Numbered from the stretch's first letter, positions 19,991 through 31,654 are shown. The stretch: DNA of 64,000 nt from Chelydra serpentina (GCA_037349315.1 JBAIAC010000004.1:25609001-25673000); one strand, 5' to 3'. Notes: generated by a model from the letters alone, not told the origin. Made by a program: numbers and translations.

Positions 19991-20049
19991 ACATAATAGA
20001 TGACAATTTCCTAACTCAAAAAGTGTTGATCCGAAGACAGGGGAATTCT

Positions 20050-21310
20050 TTATTAGAGTCACAGAGTTAAAGGCCAGGAGGGACCACCAGATCACCGAGG
20101 TGGCCTGTGATATACAGGAGGTCAGAAAACACCAACTGAAATTAGACCAATCTATTACAGGCCACAGGCCATTCAACTATTATGTGTCACAGGCAGGGCA
20201 CATCAGGGATCAAGTGCACCAGTGCTTAAAGCCCCTGCCATGACAGGGAAATGATTAAATGATATACTCAGATAATCCTGGCAAGTGACACACACCTACA
20301 CAATGCAGAGGAAGGTGAAAAAAACCCAATGTCACTGCCAGTCTGACCTGAGGGAAAATTCTTTCCTGACCCAACATATGGTGATCAGTTAGACCCTGAC
20401 CATTTGAGCAAGAACCAGCCAGCTAAGCACCTGAGAGAGAGAATGCTCAATCCAATCTCATGGCCCTGGCCCTCCCCGCCCAGTGTCCCATCTCCAGACA
20501 GGGTCATCCCTGATGCTTCAGAGGAAGATTTTAAAAAAAATATTCCCAGAATACATTGGGGGGCAATCCCTTCCTGACCCCTGACAGCGGCTGGCTGAAA
20601 CCCTGAAGAATGAACTTTAAGAGCATAAGACATAAACCAGAAGTGAGCCTCAGGACTATCGAACCCTGCCCACCACCATCACAAGCAAACTCACCATACA
20701 ATGGCACTAATAAATTTGTCCAGCTCTTTCGTGAAACCAGTTACGTTATTTGTCCCCACAACTCCTACGGGAAAACTGTACCAGACCCTCATTCCTTTGT
20801 TAGTTAGAAACCACCTTCTCCAATCTAAATTTATTCATAGCTGGTATATATCCATTTGTTCTTGTGCCAGTGTTGTTCTTTAGCTTAGATAGCTCTTCAC
20901 CCTCCCTAGTATTTAGCCCCTTAATGTGTTCATAGGGAGCAATCATATCCCCTCTCAGCCTTGTTTTTGCTAGACTAAACAAGCCAAGTTCTTCCAGTCT
21001 CTTCTCCTAAAATCAGCCCTCCATTCCCCTGGTCATCCTACTAGCTCTTCTCTGCACCTGTTCCAGTTTAAAATCATCTTTCTTAGACACAGCAATCCAA
21101 ATGAGATCTTACTAGTGCCTTGCACAATGGTATTAATACTTTCTCCTCTCTGCTGGAAATGCCTCACCTAATATATCCGAGGATCACATTTGCCTTTTTC
21201 ACAGCCACAACACATTGGTGACTTACAGTCATCCTGCGATTGACCCATACACCCAGGACTCTCTCCTCCTCAGACACTTCTGACTGATAAGGCCCCAGGT
21301 CATTGGGTTA
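20050..21310 (-). mobile_element. CR1 LINE 3' region, antisense
   Basis: It begins with the CR1 3' tail in reverse (AGAGTCACAGAGTTAAAGGC, CAGGAGGGACC) and runs through the ORF2 C-terminus. The minus-strand frame at 20982-20800 reads FSLAKTRLRGDMIAPYEHIK, followed by the long 3' untranslated region (GATCACATTTGCCTTTTTCA, CCAGGACTCTCTCCTCCTCA). In-frame stops occur. A related CR1 piece at 22330-22429 may be the same copy, split by about 1 kb. Confidence 0.8.
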
Positions 21311-22329
21311 CCATTAAAAGCAACTAAATATCAAGGCCTTAAAATTGTGATACCTCTGCAAATGCAACACAGGAGAATTCTCATTGACATTTTTTTGGTA
21401 ATGATTTACAAACAAAACTGGACTTTGAATGAAAAACCCATGGTTAAAGAAGATAAAAAATGTTGACAGTAAATAATCATAGTATGTTCTCCAACCCTAC
21501 CCACAGCCCACAATAAATTAAAGGGATAATATATACTGACTTAGAACATTGAAAAACAAAAATGAAAGATTGCTAAATGGTAAGATTAAAAGCTTTGTTA
21601 GTTATATTTTCATAATTTGACATATGGATAGTGAATGAGTATAGATAAAGTCACACTTAGGCGAAGGCCTTGCCTGGCATGAGTGTTTTTTGCCAATTCT
21701 TTTTTTATATACATTTCTGATTAGTTTAAAATGATGATATCGTTGGCATGATCGGTAATATGTCATGTTGGAAGACACAAGTAAGAGGTTCACAAACAGG
21801 TAATGATAAAGAACCCCTTTCCTAAGAGGACCCAGAACAGGGTGATACAAAAAACATGATACAAACTTCAAAACCAGCAAAAAAAATGCAGAAGTTGGGT
21901 AATGGAAGCTTGCAAGTGCATAACATACAAGTTACATAAAAAATAAAGGGTTGATGTGCTAAAAGCCAGTGAGATAAAGGTTAAGTAATTTGGAATGTGG
22001 AAATGTATAAAAGACTCAAGTGAACTTGGGTCAAATTGGAGAAACACCAGACCAGAAACTGAAGGATGGGCCTGCAGGACCAGATCAGGCAATCAGGGGA
22101 GGCAACAATTATCATGGAAGGTGGAAATACTTCTCAGTTTCCCTAAATGTGGTAACTTGGGCCCATTTACCTATTCAATCTTGTCTGTTGTTAATTATCT
22201 GACATAAATGTATGGTCAGACACTATAAGTGACAATAATTCTGTCTGAAATTGTATAAGTAAAGGCAAAAATTGATTAATATTAAATTGGGTGGACCCGT
22301 GACTCAGTTTCCCCATTCTACCCCCAACC
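21311..22329. other. Unclassified segment between CR1 pieces
   Basis: About 1 kb of AT-rich sequence with no recognisable exon. It separates two CR1 antisense segments that could belong to a single element, so it may be an insertion or simply divergent sequence. Confidence 0.3.
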
Positions 22330-22428
22330 AAGATAGTAGCAGAAATTCTTAATATTGACCGTAAGTGCATGACCTTGCACTTTGTGCGGTTGAATTTCAT
22401 CCCATTTCTGTCAGTTCAGTCTTCAAGG
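22330..22428 (-). mobile_element. CR1 LINE 3' untranslated fragment
   Basis: TGCATGACCTTGCACTTTGT and GAATTTCATCCCATTTCTGT are the reverse complement of a conserved CR1 3' untranslated phrase, also visible near 31030 in this window. Confidence 0.6.
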
Positions 22429-22436
22429 TTCTAGAT

Positions 22437-22790
22437 CAGCGGTGTCCAATACGTTCGCCACTAGCCACATGTGGCTAATAGGCTATTGAATTGTGGCTAA
22501 TGCATGAGTAATGCATTTGTGTATTGAAGACAGCAGTACTGGAAGACAGGTTGCATGCTTTGATATACAGCTTGTTAACGTGGCTAGGATATAGTAATTT
22601 TGTGTTAGTACCTATTAATATTTTTTTTAATATCTACTTATTTTTTATATTTGAAATGTCATTTGTAGTATGTTTTTTAATCTTTTTATAATGTGGCAAA
22701 TAAGAAAAATTCAAAACCACAAGTGTGGCTAATAAGACAAATTCAAAACCACAAGTGTGGCTAGCATCACATTTCTATTGGACACCGCTG
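22437..22790. mobile_element. hAT-type MITE, complete
   Basis: Perfect 15-bp terminal inverted repeat CAGCGGTGTCCAATA (left) with TATTGGACACCGCTG (right). TCTAGAT is duplicated on both sides (22430-22436 and 22791-22797). Near the right end a unit of about 37 bp (AATTCAAAACCACAAGTGTGG core) is tandemly duplicated. Non-coding. Confidence 0.88.
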
Positions 22791-22885
22791 TCTAGATCTT
22801 TATTAGACCATGTCTTAAGAGATAAAGAGGAACTGATCACAGAACTAAAAATGAATGGTAGCTAAGTTACAAGTGATTATGACTT

Positions 22886-23061
22886 CATAGAATATCAGGG
22901 GTGGAAGGGACCTTAGGAGGTCATCTAGTCCAACCCCCTGCTCAAAGCAGGACCAATCCCCAATGTTTGCCCCAGATCCCTAAATGGCCCCCTCAAGGAT
23001 TGAACTCACAACCCTGGGTTTAGCAGGCCAGTGCTCAAACCACTGAGCTATCCCCTCCCCC
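22886..23061 (-). repeat. tRNA-derived turtle SINE (Cry-type), full length
   Basis: On the minus strand it runs from GGGGAGGGGATAGCTCAGTG (tRNA-like head with A-box GCTCAGTGGTTTGAG and B-box-like GGGTTGTGAGTTCAATCC) through GAGGGGGCCATTTAGGGATC to the CR1-shared 3' end (GTCCCTTCCACCCCTGATAT, then TCTATG). It is transcribed by Pol III and moved by CR1 machinery in known systems. Confidence 0.88.
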
Positions 23062-23081
23062 ATATAAGGGGGGGGAATCAC

Positions 23082-23112
23082 ATATATAATATTGATCACA
23101 TATATAATATGC
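23082..23112. repeat. Short tandem duplication
   Basis: TCACATATATAATAT occurs twice in tandem just after the SINE. Confidence 0.7.
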
Positions 23113-23179
23113 AAGCAAAATAAAGTCCAAACCAGTAATACACATATATGTGGTGCTTGAAGAGGGCCAGTTTCACAAA

Positions 23180-24240
23180 TCTAAAAACAATTATGAGCCA
23201 AATTAGCTGAGAGGAAGAATTTAATCAGAACAATGTGAATGATAACTGGGAATCATTAAGAACATCTTACTCAATGCCCTAAAAGCCACAATAACACAAT
23301 TGAGGAAGAAAGCTATGCTAGCTAAAAAACTGACCTTGTTTAGAGGGGAAGTGAAGGCAGCTATACAAATAATATATAACAAATGGAAGAAAGGGAAAGT
23401 TGATAATAACGAATATAAAACAGAAGTTAGGAATTGTAGAAAATTGCTAAGGGAAGCAAAGGGACACAAGGAGAACTGTATGGCCATCAGACTTTAAGAA
23501 GGTTTTTTTTAATATATTAGGAACAAAAAGAATCTTAACAATGATATTGGTCCATTACTAGAAGGAAATGGTAGAATTATCAATAATAATGTAGGAAAGG
23601 CAGAAATGTTCAATAAATATTTCTGTTCTGTATTTGGGGAAAAAAGAGATGACATAGCCTCATCATATGGTGACAACACTCTTTCCATTCCACTAGTATC
23701 TCAGGAAGATGTTAAAAAAAGAAGCTACTAAAGTTGGAGATTTTTAAATCAACAGGTTCGGATAATTTGCATATAAGAGTTTTAAAGAACTGGCTAAGGA
23801 GCTCACTGAACCATTAATGTTGGTTTTTCAATCAGTCTTGGAACAATGGAGAAGTTCCAGAAGACTGGAAGAAAGCTAATGTTGTGTCAATTTTAAAAAA
23901 GGGTAAATGGGATGACCCAAGTAATGATAGGCCTGACAACAATCCCAGGCAAGATAATAGAGCAACTGATATAGGACTCAATTAATAAAGAATTAAAAGA
24001 ATGCAAATGTAATTAATGATACTCAACATGGGTTGATGGAAAATAGATCCTGTCAAAGTAACTAGATATCTTTTTTTTTATGAGGTTGCAAGTTTGGTTG
24101 ATAAAGCATCCTTTGAATTTTTTTCTGAAAGACATGCTGTAGGAATTATTTGGGAACGTTCTATAGCCTGAGCTATACAGAAGGTCAGATTAGATGATCA
24201 CTGTCATCCCTTCTGGCCTTGGAATCAATTAATCTGTTAA
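23180..24240 (+). mobile_element. CR1-type LINE, internally deleted, dead
   Basis: The + strand frames read QLRKKAMLAKKLTLFRGEVK and YNKWKKGKVDNNEYKTEVRN (23300-23497), then LEGNGRIINNNVGKAEMFNK and YFCSVFGEKRDDIASSYGDN near 23565-23680, the linker before the RT. Degenerate RT-proximal pieces follow. It then jumps to the 3' end (GAAGGTCAGATTAGATGATC, CCCTTCTGGCCTTGGAATC) near 24180-24230. The RT palm is missing and many stops are present. Confidence 0.82.
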
Positions 24241-24790
24241 TCTTGTTAGTGAATGAGAGATAATAGGTAGGGTTAGGCTGTGAAGGGCCGTGAAAGTGAG
24301 CACAAGGAACTTATGTTTGATACAATAGAAAAGAGGAAGCCTTTGGAGGAATGAAAAGAGAGGGTGACATGGTCAAAGTGGTGGTCTAGAGAATGATCTT
24401 TGCAGCAGCATTCTCAATGGATTTGAGTGGGGCAAGACATAATTTGTCAAGGCCAGAGAAAAGGACATTGCGGTAATCAAGATGCGAGATGATGAGAGTT
24501 TTAGCTGCCTGGTTGAACAGGAAAAGCAGTATCTTAGAGATGTTTTGCTGAATGAATCTGCAAGATTTAGACATAGCCTGGATGTGAGGAGCTAGAGGGA
24601 GGTCTGAGTTGAAGATGGGCCCGAGGAATAGGTGGTGTCCACAGAGATCAAGAAAGCGGGTAGCAGTGAGAGGCTGGAGGAGATGAAGAGTTCTGGTTTA
24701 GCCAAGTTGAGCTTGAGCTGATGGGCTAGACATCTCCAAGGAGATGTCATATCACTGGTTTGGCCCTTGGTAGGATTTGTATTCACCTTT
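24241..24790 (-). mobile_element. L2-like LINE RT fragment, antisense
   Basis: Minus-strand pieces include AHQLKLNLAKPELFISSS (about 24740-24680) and TLIISHLDYRNVLFSGLDKL plus KSIENAAAKIIL (about 24500-24386), matching the L2/Rex-type RT thumb pattern (LNLxKTE, SRLDYCNxLxxGL, QNAAARL). Two frames are needed, so it is a pseudogene fragment. The same family as 19500-19990. Confidence 0.72.
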
Positions 24791-25060
24791 GCAGTTACTT
24801 AATTTTAAATAGCTAGGATTTCACACCTGTTTTAAATACCCAGGCAATAATACCATGTTGCAGCCTGACAACTAAAATGTTCCAATTTAGCAAGATTCTT
24901 TTTGCTAAATCATGGCAGTGCATCTGAACCGCTGTCTATCTGAGTCTAACAACATCTGGCAAACAAAGCATTGATTCATTATAATGTTTATAGCACCATA
25001 TGGCAATATGTCTGCAATGTCACCTGCAGGCTGAAATAAAATCCTTGTTATCACTATTCC

Positions 25061-25097
<37 letters not shown>

Positions 25098-26640
25098 ATC
25101 ACAACATTGATTACAATTGTGTATTAAGAACGCATAAAACAAATGTCAGAAATAGCAACAGATTGGTATGAAGCCTTAATTACAAAAGGGTTTAATGCTT
25201 TTAATTACCATGGAGCCTAATAAACCACTGATGTATCTTGTTTTCACTACAAATGCTAGCATTTCTGCAACTTAGAAAATGACTGATAAGCTATCATTCT
25301 GGTCAGCAATTATTGTAAACTTCTGGAAGCAAGGGACAAAAACATCCAAGGTCATGTGTATCCGGATGCATATACATAAAGTCTATGGAAAGCATTTTCA
25401 CTCCTTTCCAGCAGTCTCCTATGGAATATCAAGTACTTTCCACTTTCACTTGGGATTCCACATGTTTCCTCCTCAAACAAGGACAGTTTGAACTCATTTT
25501 AATCTTCCATTAGTGGGGTTTACCACATAGTCTGTTTTCTGAAGCCCTGTTCTTTATGGATGTACAGGGGAGTGGGGTGGGGGGGAAAATCGAGCGGTTT
25601 CTCTGGAGTGCTCATTGGAGAGGTTTTCCTGCTCATTTCCTTTTGTAGACAAAGTGAATATTCTGTTATATTTTATCAACAAAATCTTGGCTATCTTCAA
25701 GCATAAGATGATTTACAGGTTGCATTTTAAACTGGTGGGGATGAAAGCATGTGTGGATCAAACATATGTTTCAAGGCTATAGGATATTTATTTTCAAAAG
25801 CCTGTATCATCGGGCATCACATTTTGCAAGTCTTACAGCTGTTCATATTTTAAACGTTCACTGGCGAGACAAATTAATACACTATATTAAACCGGGAGTT
25901 CTCTATCTGCTAGCAAGCAAATTAAACTATTAGTCATTTATCGGCGGCCTCTGCTTTCACACTGAAAATGTAAAACCAGCAGACATGCCACGTTTTTAAG
26001 ATGGCTTGTGGCTTACATTCACAGAGAAACAGGAGCGTTAGTGGTATAGTTCTCTTAAAATACATTGCCCAATGCCCTAAAAAAAAGCACAAAAGTATGG
26101 AAATGGAGATGCTTAAATTGGCATCTTTATCCAGATCAGTATCCTCTGGCCTGTATTGTGCAGGACTGACAAATGGCACAGTTGTGTATTTTCTCCCCTA
26201 ATTACTATTTAATTTTCACTTTAGCTCCTACAAAATGAGTGTTAAAAATGAAAATTAAGTAACAATTAGGGGGCAAAATGCCCAGTTATGCGATTCTTGA
26301 CATCTAGCACAGCTTTTTAATAGTGATGGCAAATTAAACATGACAGCTCCGCATTCTACTCTGCTTTTGGTCTTCTGGGGAAGGCATTATGGCCTTCAAC
26401 CTGCGTCCAATGAAATCAGTGAGAGTTTTGCCATTGACTTCAATGGCAGGAGAACTGAGCCTAACGTCAAGATCTAGATTTTAAATGGTATTTGTGGTCA
26501 TGAGATGACAAGGTAACATTATACATTGTGTCAAAATTTTCAAACTCAGGTATCTAAAGGTAGAACCTCAATCCATAATTAGGCATGTACATGAAAGTGT
26601 CCTGAATTGCAGAGGTGCTCAACACCTGCAGATCCCAAGG
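24791..26640. other. No recognised gene; AT-rich
   Basis: Apart from the CA microsatellite, nothing was recognised in 1.8 kb. The segment at about 25950-26280 is AT-rich without visible repeat edges and could hold conserved non-coding sequence, which only an alignment could show. Confidence 0.35.
25063..25095. repeat. (CA)n microsatellite
   Basis: About 16 uninterrupted AC dinucleotides. Confidence 0.95.
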
Positions 26641-26657
26641 AGATTAACAAATACTCA

Positions 26658-26826
26658 AGAAATACTTGTGGCACCTTAGAGACTAACAAATTTATTTCAG
26701 CATAAGCTTTCGTGGACTACAGTCCACTTCGTCGGATGAGATTTGTTAGTCTCTACGGTGCCACAAGTATTTCTTTCTTATTTTCTTTTTGCTGACACAG
26801 ACTAACACGGCTACTACACTGAAACC
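26658..26826 (+). mobile_element. Hairpin retroelement, second subfamily
   Basis: Arms of 34 bp (26658-26691 and 26741-26774) are inverted with a single mismatch. A tail carries CAGACTAACACGGCTACTAC and ends CACTGAAACC. A 13-bp direct duplication TAACAAATACTCA at 26645-26657 and 26827-26839 bounds it exactly. Between the arms, on the minus strand, lies a hammerhead-like core: CCGACGA (26735-26729), stem II GTGGAC/GTCCAC with TGTA loop (26727-26712), GAAA (26711-26708), then GCTTATGC. The right arm lacks its own copy of this core. Confidence 0.82.
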
Positions 26827-26839
26827 TAACAAATACTCA

Positions 26840-27540
26840 GTATCTTTGAAAATGAGGTGGCTTTCATTTAGATGTCCACATATAGATTTAGGTGTTTAAT
26901 TTTAGGCAACTTCAATTGAAATGCTGGGCCTTGCATCATAAAGTTTAAGGTGACATCCAACTGATGGGAGACATAAGATATCCCTTGACAATTCTCATGC
27001 ATACACAAGTGAGGAATATTATCAGTATTGCATTCCAGAAGAACCCAGACTAAAATGATTCTGCTTATTATTGTTTATATGACAATACCATCAAGAGGCC
27101 TCAACTGAGATCAGAGCACCATAGTTCTAGGCACCGTACATTGACAAAATGAGAGAGAGTTTCTGACCCAAAGAATATGAATAGATAAAACAGACAAAGG
27201 AAGAAAGGGAGTACAGTAATACCTTGATTTTATGAACATCGATTTTGAGGACAACCAGTAACACAAACCATTTTTCCTGCGAAAAAAACAAAAACAATAT
27301 AAAACACATAATGCAAGTGATGTTGACGAAGAATAAGTCAACATCCCTTCACTTTCTGGTGCCTCCAGTGCACTAGAAATCACTTTGCAGTAGTTAGAAG
27401 GACAAGAAAAAAGTGATGTGATGCACCAAAATGCAGCGTGTGCTCTGGACCTACTATCATTATGTTCAATGTTATGCATTGGCAATGTTAGGCACTCTTC
27501 AATCCCCAAATATGGGTTCTGCTGGCTGTTCTCCCCCTTT
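26840..27540. other. No recognised gene
   Basis: Around 27212 CAGTAATACCTTGATTTTAT resembles a pogo/Tigger-type terminus, but no partner end was found. Otherwise nothing was recognised. Confidence 0.3.
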
Positions 27541-27628
27541 TACAGATGGGGAACGGACACAGAGAAATTAAGTGAGTTCCCCAAAGTCACACGGGTAGTC
27601 TGTGACAGATCTGGCAACTGAACTCAAA
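27540..27628 (-). repeat. MIR/L2-like ancient repeat fragment
   Basis: CAGATGGGGAACGGACACAG and AAAGTCACACGGGTAGTCTG are the reverse of the conserved CTGTGTGACC...CCCCATCTGT phrase of MIR/L2-related amniote repeats. Confidence 0.5.
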
Positions 27629-27644
27629 TCAGTTGAGTCTCAGT

Positions 27645-28806
27645 TAGAGGCGGATTTACCATGAAACAAATCTCATCTCACAACCTGCCCCCGAGTCCCA
27701 GCCAGTGGCACAGCAGGGCTCAGGTAGGCAGGCTGCCTGCATTCCGTGGTCGGTGGCCCCACGCTGCTCCTGGAAGTGGCCGGCTGCTGGCACATCTCTG
27801 TGCTCCCGTGATGGGGGGAGGCGGCTCCACGCACTGCCCCTACCTAGGGTGACCAGATGCGAAGACCCGAAAATCGGGACTTATCCCCTCCCACCGGACT
27901 TGTTAAGCAAAAAAAACCCCAAAACCCTCTCCTGCCGGAACGGAAGAAGCCCAGATATCGGAACAAATGGCGTCCCGACCAAGCATCGGTCAGGACGCGG
28001 GACAAATGAAGAAAAATCGGGACATCTGGTCACCCTACCCCTACCCCAGGCAGCACATGGAGACCTGCTGCTCCCTTCCCCACAAGGGGCATGCAGAGAT
28101 GTGCCAACAGCAGTGCAGCAGGACTAAGGCGGCTCCATGCCCGTGCTGCCTCCCTCCCGCCTCCACGCCGTGCCGCTTCTGGAAGCGGCTGGCATGTGCC
28201 TGCAGCCCCCGGGGGGGAGTGTCTTCACGTGTTGCCCCCACCCCGAGCACCAACTCCGCAGTTCCTATTGGCCGGGAACTGCGACCAAGGGGAGTTGCGG
28301 GGGCGGCACCTGCGGGCAGCGGCACACAGAGACCCCCCTGGCCCTGCCCCCCTAGGAGCCGCTGCCAGAGGGGTGTGCCGCTCGCTTTGGTAGCCGCGTT
28401 ACCCAAGGTAAGCGCTGCCCCCCTGACCCTTCCCACACCCCCAACCCCTGCCCAGCCCAGAGTCAGCACCCCACACCCAAATTCCCTCCCAGAGCCCAAC
28501 CCCTGCACCCCTTCCTGCACCCCAACCCTCTGCCCCAGCTCAGATCCCACACCCAAACTCTGCCCAAAGCCTGACCCCAGCACCCTCTCCTGCACCCCAA
28601 CCCCCTGCCCCAGTCAAGGTACCTCACTTTCTTTTCATTTACCTCCCATTACTTATAATATAGGAGGAAGATGAAGAAGAAAAAAAGAATGAAAAATGGG
28701 GCGGGGAGATAAGAGAGAATGTTACTTTTCTTGGTTGGGTCCTGAGGGGAGGGGGGGCAAAAATGAAGCTGCACATGGGGCCCCACTAATTCTAAATCCG
28801 CCACCG
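27645..28806. mobile_element. hAT-type MITE hosting a second MITE
   Basis: An inverted terminal core GGCGGATTTA/TAAATCCGCC and an exact 8-bp target duplication GTCTCAGT (27637-27644 and 28807-28814) define the ends. The GC-rich body includes a C-rich minisatellite-like stretch (28430-28620). Open frames of up to 235 aa are driven by this composition and are not genes. A complete second MITE (27845-28037) sits inside. Confidence 0.8.
27845..28037. mobile_element. Nested hAT-type MITE, complete
   Basis: Perfect 15-bp terminal inverted repeat TAGGGTGACCAGATG with its inverse at 28023-28037. An exact 8-bp target duplication CCCCTACC flanks it (27837-27844 and 28038-28045). It therefore inserted after the surrounding element. 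Confidence 0.92.
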
Positions 28807-28814
28807 GTCTCAGT

Positions 28815-30047
28815 CCAGATTTTAATTAAAAGACCACCCTTCCCCTTATGCTACATTCTAAAATCAGTGGACAGCAATTTTTCTTCCAGAGCCTCCTTCA
28901 CAACTCAAAATAAAAGAAAAGATATTGTAGGGAAAGCATTTAGCCCTCAAGTGTCCAAGTGCACACTGCGTATTATCAAGGAAAGGGAAGAGCTAATGCT
29001 CTTATATGAACACACTATACTTCACATCACCGTAAGGCATTCTAAGGTGTCCACACTGAAATGTCTGGTGCTGGGCACAGAGGAAATCTAATTAAGAAGA
29101 AAAATAAAGAAACTTTTCCTTTGAGGCTTTAAACAGTCTTCTTGTCAGAAAAACGCAGGTTTTTCGTTTTGCCCTAAGCTCGTCCTCTAGTAAAAGGTCT
29201 TCTTTGAAAAGGAAGTGTTTTAATTTTCTGACATATAAAGCAAGCAATGATGTTTTTATACAGTAACTTTCTGAGCAATGTACAGACTAGCGGTCTGTGT
29301 CCACAGACCCTCAGACACATTCCTTTAAGGGATCATAGTACATAGGCAATTAACCGCATGAAAAGTAGTAGCTGCTGCAAGATTTCAAAATGGTGACTGT
29401 ACTCTCCAGTTAAATGGGGCATCTCTGGACACTCAGGACAGTAGCGACTTGTGTTCTACTCAGCTAAATCTCGTGCAAACTGTATTTGGAAGGAGATATG
29501 TAGAACGGAGGGCAAAACTGACAGGATTTTGCAAAACTTCTGGTAATAAAATATGCAGATGTTCCCCATACTAAACACCTTTTTATGCCGTATTACTTCC
29601 ACAGAAAAAGAAAAAGTCCTGAAGGTCAAAGGCCCAGCTTCTCAGCTGAATTTGCTTCCAATGCAGCTGAGAAGGAAGGCCATAACTATGCCAGTTGTGG
29701 TACTTCTAATTTGAGGACATGTTCTATACTGGCTTCAACACAAATTAGCAAGGTAGCCACTCTAGTTTATGTCTGATGGCTGAGGTCCCCAAGCTGTGGT
29801 CAGGGAAATAGATTGTCGGACTGCAGTATGCTTTGATCACACACCTTCCCCATCCCAACCCACTTGCTTACATAAGTTACAGGGGGTTGGCATGAGAGGC
29901 AGCTACACCAACTCCACATCCCTCAGTGACTCCTCCATTGCAGGTAATCCCTAGGTGGCAAGGCCCAGTTGCATTCCAACACTATCTGAGAGTTTCAAAG
30001 AATGAGAATCTGAGAATCTGACCCAAATTTCCATAAGATTAACAAGA
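28815..30047. other. No recognised feature
   Basis: About 1.2 kb without credible exon, RNA gene or repeat edges. Confidence 0.4.
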
Positions 30048-30378
30048 AGATACATAGATTATAAAGACAGAAGGGACCTTTATACTCATCCAGTCCGACC
30101 TCTTACATAACACAGACCATAGAACTTGCCTGGATTAACTCCTGTTTGGAAAATCCACCACAACCCTTCGTAAATTATCCCAGTGGCTAATTACCTTCAC
30201 CACTAAAAATTTGCACCAGGATGCATTTCTTTAGTTTCATCTTCCAGCCATTGGATTTTGTTATACCTTTGTCTGCTAGATTGAACATCCCATTATCAAA
30301 TGTTTGCTCTTCATGTAGATACTTATAAACTGCAATCAAGACACCCCTTAACCTTTCCTATGTTAAGCTAAATACATA

Positions 30379-30660
30379 GGGCAGGTCTATACTATGGGGT
30401 TAAGTCAACCTAATTTACGCAACTCCAGCTACTTGAATAACGTAGCTGGAGTCGACGTATCTTAGATCGACTTACTGCCATGTCTACAATGGGGGAAACT
30501 CTCCTGTCGACTTATCTTATGCTTCTCGTTCTGCTGGAGTCCCGGAGTCGACGGAAGAGCGATCTGAGGTCAATTTAGTGGGTCTTCACTAGAGTTGCTA
30601 AATCGACCCCCGGTGGATCAATCACTGCAGCGTCGATCCCCAGTAAGTGTAGACATACCC
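30379..30660. mobile_element. Harbinger-type MITE nested in CR1
   Basis: Ends GGGCAGGTCTATACT and AGTGTAGACATACCC form a 15-bp inverted repeat with mismatches. ATA flanks both sides (30376-30378 and 30661-30663), a 3-bp target duplication as expected for Harbinger. GTCGAC words fill the body. It shares CTACACT with the termini of the autonomous element at 12432 but is a different subfamily. Confidence 0.82.
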
Positions 30661-31099
30661 ATAGACTTAAAGAGCTTAATCACTATAAGGCAAGTTCTCC
30701 AATGCTTTCATCACTCTCGTGGCTCTTCCTTGAACCCACCCCAATTTATGAACATCCTTCCTGAACTGTGCACACCAGAGCTAGGCACAGTATCCCAGTC
30801 ATGGTTGCACCAGCACCAAATACAGAAGTAATATAACCTCCCTATTGCTGCTCAACAGTCCCTTATTTATACACCCAAGGAACACATTAGCTCTTTTGGC
30901 CACAACGTTGCATTGGGAGCTCTTGTTTAGCTGATTGTCCACACACCCCACCCCCACCAAACTTTTTCTGTCACTGCTTCCCAGTGTAGAGTCCCCCATT
31001 CTGTAAGTATGGCCTACATTTATTGTTCCTAGATGTATAACACTGCATTTGGCCTTATTAAAGAGTTTTTTTAAATAAAATTAAATAAATGGAGATATG

Positions 31100-31287
31100 C
31101 CCATCTCCTAGAACCAGAAGGACCTTGAAAGGTCATTGAGGCTAGTCCCCTGCCTTCACTAGCAGGACCAAGTACTGTCTCCTGATAGATTTTTGCCCTA
31201 GATCCCTAAGCGGCCCCCTCAAGGATTGAGCTCACAACCCTGGGTTTAGCAGGCCAATGCTCAAACCACTGAGCTATCCCTCCCCCC
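31100..31287 (-). repeat. tRNA-derived turtle SINE nested in CR1
   Basis: Minus strand: GGAGGGATAGCTCAGTGG head with A-box, GGGTTGTGAGCTCAATCC B-box region, GAGGGGGCCGCTTAGGGATC, then the CR1-like 3' end (AAGGTCCTTCTGGTTCTAGG). CR1 sequence is interrupted by it. Confidence 0.85.
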
Positions 31288-31654
31288 ATGTGTTTGTCTG
31301 CATCCAGCTTACCAGAGTTTACCGATTGCTCCATATCTGTGACGTATGCTCGTCATTATTTACCACTCCCCCAATTTTTGTGTCATCTGGAAACTTTATC
31401 AGTGACAATTTTATGTTTTCTTACAGATCATTTGTAAAAATGTTAAACAGCATCGGGCCAAGAACTGATCCCTACAGGACACTTCTAGAAATACATCCTC
31501 TCAGTGATGATTCCCCATTTACATTTACATTTTGAGTCCTATCAGTTAGTCAGCTTTTAATCCATTTAATGGATACCATGTTAATTTTGTATTGGGCTAG
31601 TTTTTTAATCAAAATGTCATGTGATACCAAGTCAAATGCAACAAACGTGTAATC

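Larger units (their letters stand above)
30048..31650 (-). mobile_element. CR1 LINE 3' region, antisense, with two insertions
   Basis: It starts with the reversed CR1 tail (AGACAGAAGGGACC near 30065, CATCCAGTCCGACCTC) and continues through the 3' untranslated region (CACATTAGCTCTTTTGGCC near 30884, ATAACACTGCATTTGGCC near 31037). After the SINE it goes on (GTGTCATCTGGAAACTTTAT, CGGGCCAAGAACTGATCCCT near 31454). It is split by a Harbinger MITE (30379-30660) and a SINE (31100-31287). Confidence 0.78.

Noticed and set aside
25063..25095. CRISPR-like or other array from short repeats
   Set aside because: Plain CA microsatellite; no spacer structure, and the organism is a vertebrate.
27967..28674. 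235-aa frame rich in Pro/Thr/Ser
   Set aside because: Composition of a C-rich minisatellite-like part inside a hAT MITE. An equally long frame exists on the other strand.
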